Shown here: positions 60,402 to 64,000 of the stretch, one piece after another
Layout: every line of letters begins with the position of its first letter
Position numbering within the stretch: position 1 is the first letter of the stretch
Assembly (NCBI RefSeq): GCF_001189915.1
Contig: NZ_LFLS01000017.1
Span: forward strand, 58,901-122,900
Direction of reading: 5' to 3'
From: Herbaspirillum autotrophicum
Lineage (GTDB): Bacteria > Pseudomonadota > Gammaproteobacteria > Burkholderiales > Burkholderiaceae_D
Length of the DNA: 64,000 nucleotides
Notes under the pieces: generated by a model
The model's input: only the letters and a program-made list of their open reading frames with translations
What the model was told of the DNA's origin: nothing
The model's database searches: none
Made by a program: the position numbers and the translations under genes

Positions 60402-63092
60402 TCAATGCGCGAGCGATTTGGTGACGACTTCCGCGACATCGCGCGACAGATTGGGGGCGTCCGCTATTTTTTGCAACGCGGCGCGCATTTTTTCCTGCAA
60501 CGCCGGTGCGTACTTGCGCCAGCGGTCAAGGCTGCGCGCCAACCGCGCGGCGACTTGCGGGTTGATGCTGTTGAGCGCAATCACCTGCTCGCTCCAGAAG
60601 GCATAACCGCTGCCATCGGTGGCGTGGAATGCGGACGGATTGCCGTTGCAGAAACTGAAAATCAGGCTGCGTGCGCGGTTCGGATTTTTCAGCGTGAACG
60701 CCAGATGCTGTGTCAGTGCGCGCACGGCATCGACGTCGGTCGTACGTGCCGTCGCTTGCAACGTGAACCACTTGTCAATCACCAGTGCCTCATCTTCGAA
60801 CTCGGCATAAAAATCGGCCAGCGCGTCTTGCTTGTCTTCCGCATGGCTGTTGGTCAGGGCCGCCAGCGCGGCCAGACGATCCGTCATGTTGTTGGCGTTG
60901 TCGCATTGCTTCTGCGCCAGTGCATGCACCGCTTCATCATCGAGTTCAGCCAGATACGACAACACCACGTTTTGCAGCGCACGTTTGCCCGATGAGGCGG
61001 CATCGGGATGATACGGTCCCTTGCTGCGGTTGGCTTTGTAGATCGCTTCCAGATCGCTGCGCAATGCTTGCGCCAGCGAACGGCGCAGGAATTGGCGCGC
61101 GGTGTGAATCGCTTGCGGATCAATCACCTCCATTTGTTCGGCGATCATGGTTTCCGACGGCAGCGTCAGCACCAGTTCGCGGAATGCCGGATCGAGCTTT
61201 TTGTCGTTGAGCGTGATGCGCAGCGCGTCGGTCAATGCGGTGTCTTGCAGTACATTGTTCAACACGCTTTCAACTGCCACCACGTGGCCGGCCTGACGCG
61301 CTTCCTGTACCGCATGCGTGAGCGTCAGCAGACGACGCATGGCCAGGCGCTGGCCGGCTTCCCAACGATTGAAGGCATCGCTGTCGTGCGCCATCAGGAA
61401 TGCCAGCTCAGCGTCGCTATAGGAATATTCCAGCACGACCGGCGCCGAAAATCCGCGCAGCAGTGATGGCACCGGCCGTTCGCTGATGCCGGAGAAATGG
61501 AACGTCTGGACTGCTTGCGTCAATTCCAGCACGCGGGTAATGGCGCCCTTGCCTTTGCCGCCCTCGGCTTGCAACACGATGTCGCGACCTTTGGCGTCGA
61601 GCAGACCAATTGCCACCGGAATGTGGAAAGGCAATTTCTCAGTCTGTCCCGGTGTCGGCGGACAGCTTTGACGCAGAGTCAGTTCCACCGTCTTGGCAGC
61701 AGCGTCGTACGCCATGGTGACGGCAACGCGCGGCGTGCCGGCCTGGCTGTACCAGCGTTCGAACTGCTGCAGGTCGCGCTGGTTGGCATCTGCCATGGCG
61801 GCGCGGAAATCATCGCAGGCAACGGCCTGACCATCATGCCGCGCAAAGTAGAGATCCATGCCCTTGCGGAAACCGTCACGACCGAGCAGGGTCTGGTACA
61901 TGCGTACCACTTCCGCGCCTTTTTCGTAGACGGTGACGGTGTAGAAATTGTTGATTTCAACGAAGGAATCGGGACGTACCGGATGCGCCATCGGACCGGC
62001 ATCTTCCGGGAACTGCGCCTGCCGCAACACGCGCACATCATCGATGCGCTTGACGGCGCGACCGCTCTCGGTGCCGATCATGTCGGCCGAAAATTCCTGA
62101 TCGCGGAATACCGTCAGGCCTTCCTTGAGCGACAACTGGAACCAGTCGCGGCAGGTCACGCGATTGCCGGTCCAGTTGTGGAAATATTCATGGCCGACCA
62201 CGGCTTCGATATTGGCGTAATCAATGTCGGTCGCGATGCGCGGATTGGCCAGCACGAACTTGGTATTGAAAATATTCAAACCCTTGTTTTCCATCGCCCC
62301 CATGTTGAAGTCGCCGACGGCGACGATCATGAAGCGGTCCAGATCGAGTTCCAGGCCAAAGCGCTCTTCATCCCAGCGAATGCTGTTCTTGAGCGAGTCC
62401 ATTGCATGCTGGGTCTTGTCCAGATTGCCGTGCTCGACCCACACCTGCAGCAACACTTCGCGGCCGGATTTGAGACGAAAGCTTTCTTCCTGACAGACCA
62501 GATTGCCGGCCACCAGCGCAAACAGATACGACGGTTTCTTGAACGGGTCTTCCCATTTGGCGTAATGCCGGCCATCCGGCAACTCGCCCTGTTCGATCAG
62601 ATTGCCGTTGGACAACAGCACCGGACAGGTTTTTTTGTCGGCCCGCAACATCACGGTGTAACGCGCCATCACATCCGGACGGTCAGGAAAATAGGTAATT
62701 TTGCGGAAGCCTTCGGCTTCGCATTGGGTAAAGAAATTGCCGTTGGAAACGTACAGTCCCATCAGCGAAGTATTGTGGTCCGGCCGCAGCGCAGTTTCGA
62801 TTTCCAGCGTGCTGTCCTGCGGTGCACGCGGAATCCGCAGGATGCCGCCGTCGAGACGGTAATCGCGGGCATGCAGCGTCTTGCCGTTGAGACGCAATTG
62901 CAGCAGTTCGATTTCTTCGCCATACAGGACGATATCCTGCTCGCTGCTGGCCGGGTTGCGGCGCATGACAATGCGCGTCGCCACCAGCGTGCGGGCCGGC
63001 GTCAGGTCGAAACCCATGTCGACGGTATCAACCAGATAAGAAGGAGCTGCGTAATCTTTACGGTAAATCGTGGGGGGTGTATCGGTGCGCAT
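60402..63092 (-). CDS. pepN: aminopeptidase N (M1 family)
   Basis: Zinc exopeptidase of 896 residues. Substrate-binding motif GAMEN, zinc site [13 protein letters not shown] with the third ligand Glu in [14 protein letters not shown], and the long HEAT-like C-terminal region of bacterial PepN. It removes N-terminal residues of peptides in the cytoplasm. The start [19 protein letters not shown] was chosen because it opens the conserved N-terminal domain. Confidence 0.96.
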   Translation of the reverse strand: MRTDTPPTIYRKDYAAPSYLVDTVDMGFDLTPARTLVATRIVMRRNPASSEQDIVLYGEEIELLQLRLNGKTLHARDYRLDGGILRIPRAPQDSTLEIETALRPDHNTSLMGLYVSNGNFFTQCEAEGFRKITYFPDRPDVMARYTVMLRADKKTCPVLLSNGNLIEQGELPDGRHYAKWEDPFKKPSYLFALVAGNLVCQEESFRLKSGREVLLQVWVEHGNLDKTQHAMDSLKNSIRWDEERFGLELDLDRFMIVAVGDFNMGAMENKGLNIFNTKFVLANPRIATDIDYANIEAVVGHEYFHNWTGNRVTCRDWFQLSLKEGLTVFRDQEFSADMIGTESGRAVKRIDDVRVLRQAQFPEDAGPMAHPVRPDSFVEINNFYTVTVYEKGAEVVRMYQTLLGRDGFRKGMDLYFARHDGQAVACDDFRAAMADANQRDLQQFERWYSQAGTPRVAVTMAYDAAAKTVELTLRQSCPPTPGQTEKLPFHIPVAIGLLDAKGRDIVLQAEGGKGKGAITRVLELTQAVQTFHFSGISERPVPSLLRGFSAPVVLEYSYSDAELAFLMAHDSDAFNRWEAGQRLAMRRLLTLTHAVQEARQAGHVVAVESVLNNVLQDTALTDALRITLNDKKLDPAFRELVLTLPSETMIAEQMEVIDPQAIHTARQFLRRSLAQALRSDLEAIYKANRSKGPYHPDAASSGKRALQNVVLSYLAELDDEAVHALAQKQCDNANNMTDRLAALAALTNSHAEDKQDALADFYAEFEDEALVIDKWFTLQATARTTDVDAVRALTQHLAFTLKNPNRARSLIFSFCNGNPSAFHATDGSGYAFWSEQVIALNSINPQVAARLARSLDRWRKYAPALQEKMRAALQKIADAPNLSRDVAEVVTKSLAH

Positions 63093-63346
63093 GAAGGCCT
63101 GTCCGGAAGGGGGAGCAAAAGGAACAAAACACGATTTTACCAATCAACAGATGCAGATAGGCAGAAAAGAGCGACAATATGCCAACGATTCCCTTCGCCG
63201 GGCATTTGCCGGGCGACCAGCACCGGCAAGGTCGTCAGCCAGCCGCGGCCAGACCGCAGAAAGCCAGCCAATGCAGCGGACATCAGCGTCTTGTCGCCGG
63301 CATGTCAGTTGCTGCCCCTTCTTTCATCATTACTCGGAGAAACACC

Positions 63347-64000
63347 ATGAAGCGCTACCTCGCACTTGTCATCGTGGCAATCAGCGGACTGCTGAGCGGA
63401 TGCGCCACGACCTTCGACAGCGAAGTCACGGCGTTCCACGCCTGGCCGGCCGGCCTGCAGGACAAGACTTACGTATTCGCTCCGGCCAAAAATCAGGAAA
63501 ACAGCCTGGAATACAGTAATTACGAGCAACTGATCCGCACCGAACTGCAGCGTCTGGGCTTCAGCGAGCAGCCGCAATCAGCCAGGCTCAAAGTGTCGTT
63601 CAGCTACGGCGTGCAGAACGATACCGTGGTCATCACACAGCCGGCCTACGATCCGTTCTGGTACGGACCTCCGGGCTATCCGGGCTGGCGTCGCATGGGC
63701 GGGTATCCGTTCTATGACCCGTTCTGGTACGGACCACCGCAACAAACCGCTTTCCCGGTATACAACCGGCAATTGCACCTGAGCATCGCCAACCGTGCCG
63801 ACGGCCGCAAGCTGTATGAAGTGCGGGTCGACAGCGACGGCCGTCAGGCCGGTCTGGCCGCCGCCATGCCGTATATGGTGCGCAGCGCCTTTGCCGATTT
63901 TCCGGGACCGAGCGGTGTGGTGCGTGAAATCCGTCTGAAACTCAATGACCGGCAATCTGCTGCCGCCATGCCGGCAGCGACACCAGCGGCAGCCAAACCT
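63347..64000 (+). CDS. DUF4136-type lipoprotein, cut by the window end
   Basis: Lipoprotein with lipobox LSGC (Cys near residue 19), followed by the DUF4136 pattern: YVFAPAKNQENSLEYSNYEQLIRTELQRLGF, then LKVSFSYGV and a repeated DPFWYGPP phrase (two copies), and a tail rich in Ala/Pro. The reading frame is still open at 64000, so the C-terminus is missing. Envelope protein of unknown role. Start at ATG 63347 behind CGGAGAAACACC. Confidence 0.85.
   Translation, partial: MKRYLALVIVAISGLLSGCATTFDSEVTAFHAWPAGLQDKTYVFAPAKNQENSLEYSNYEQLIRTELQRLGFSEQPQSARLKVSFSYGVQNDTVVITQPAYDPFWYGPPGYPGWRRMGGYPFYDPFWYGPPQQTAFPVYNRQLHLSIANRADGRKLYEVRVDSDGRQAGLAAAMPYMVRSAFADFPGPSGVVREIRLKLNDRQSAAAMPAATPAAAKP

Noticed and set aside
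61497..63350. Very long open frame on the plus strand opposite pepN
   Set aside because: It is the mirror of a strongly conserved aminopeptidase in a GC-rich genome; no family motif and no ribosome site.

Overview
The window looks like a piece of a betaproteobacterial chromosome, most likely Burkholderiales and probably family Oxalobacteraceae. This is judged from codon and GC habit, the adjacent pepN and fbp genes, a PiuC/Fiu-type iron pair, a liu/MCC cluster and many short lipoproteins. No database search was possible, so names rest on motifs and general family knowledge. It carries about 60 supportable protein genes, one tRNA gene and one small tRNA-borne island. No rRNA, CRISPR array, phage or insertion-sequence transposase was seen.

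Layout. 148-4477: a compact cbb3-like terminal oxidase operon whose catalytic subunit carries a CcoS-like N-terminus, plus two mono-haem cytochromes, a SCO protein and membrane proteins. 4664-9137: small membrane proteins, an NAD-dependent (thioester-reductase-like) dehydrogenase, a QseBC-type two-component system and a secreted PLD-type nuclease. 9440-19938: a RutR-like TetR regulator facing an operator and a nine-gene cluster (creatininase-like amidase, NMT1/THI5-type ABC transporter, FAD-linked oxidase, RidA-family protein, PDR/VanB-type reductase, cytosine-deaminase-like amidohydrolase, OprD-like porin). This reads as uptake and breakdown of a small N-heterocycle. 21362-26453: hppD, then piuC with a catecholate-type TonB receptor divergent from an orphan OmpR-type regulator. 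26458-35607: leucine/isovalerate-type catabolism (GST, MccA, enoyl-CoA hydratase, MccB, branched-chain substrate-binding protein) divergent from a TetR regulator and an acyl-CoA synthetase, with two matching palindromic operators between them.

35604-46371: a small 2OG-oxygenase-like protein, a tryptophan-rich repeat protein, lipoproteins, a DUF427 protein, a fused ergothioneine gene (EgtB-EgtD in one chain), then a tightly overlapping ATP-grasp / acyltransferase / Rieske oxygenase operon of unknown product, and a diguanylate cyclase. 46824-53923: a stand-alone HipA-like kinase with its own DNA-binding head, an unusual gene fusing a ferredoxin-NAD(P)H reductase to an M24 metallopeptidase with a divergent MocR regulator, and a reductase/membrane-protein operon. 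54038-54982: a secreted-effector-like F-box/leucine-rich protein.

55129-59302 is an integrase-less mini-island inserted at tRNA-Thr. It is bounded by a 33-bp direct repeat of the tRNA 3' end and carries hipBA, an XRE regulator, an ORF6N protein and a SymE-type toxin with a probable antisense RNA. The chromosome then resumes with tRNA-Thr, fbp, pepN and a DUF4136 lipoprotein cut by the window end.

The best candidates for undescribed biology are the ATP-grasp/GNAT/Rieske operon beside EgtBD, the reductase-M24 fusion, the F-box protein and the compact tRNA island.
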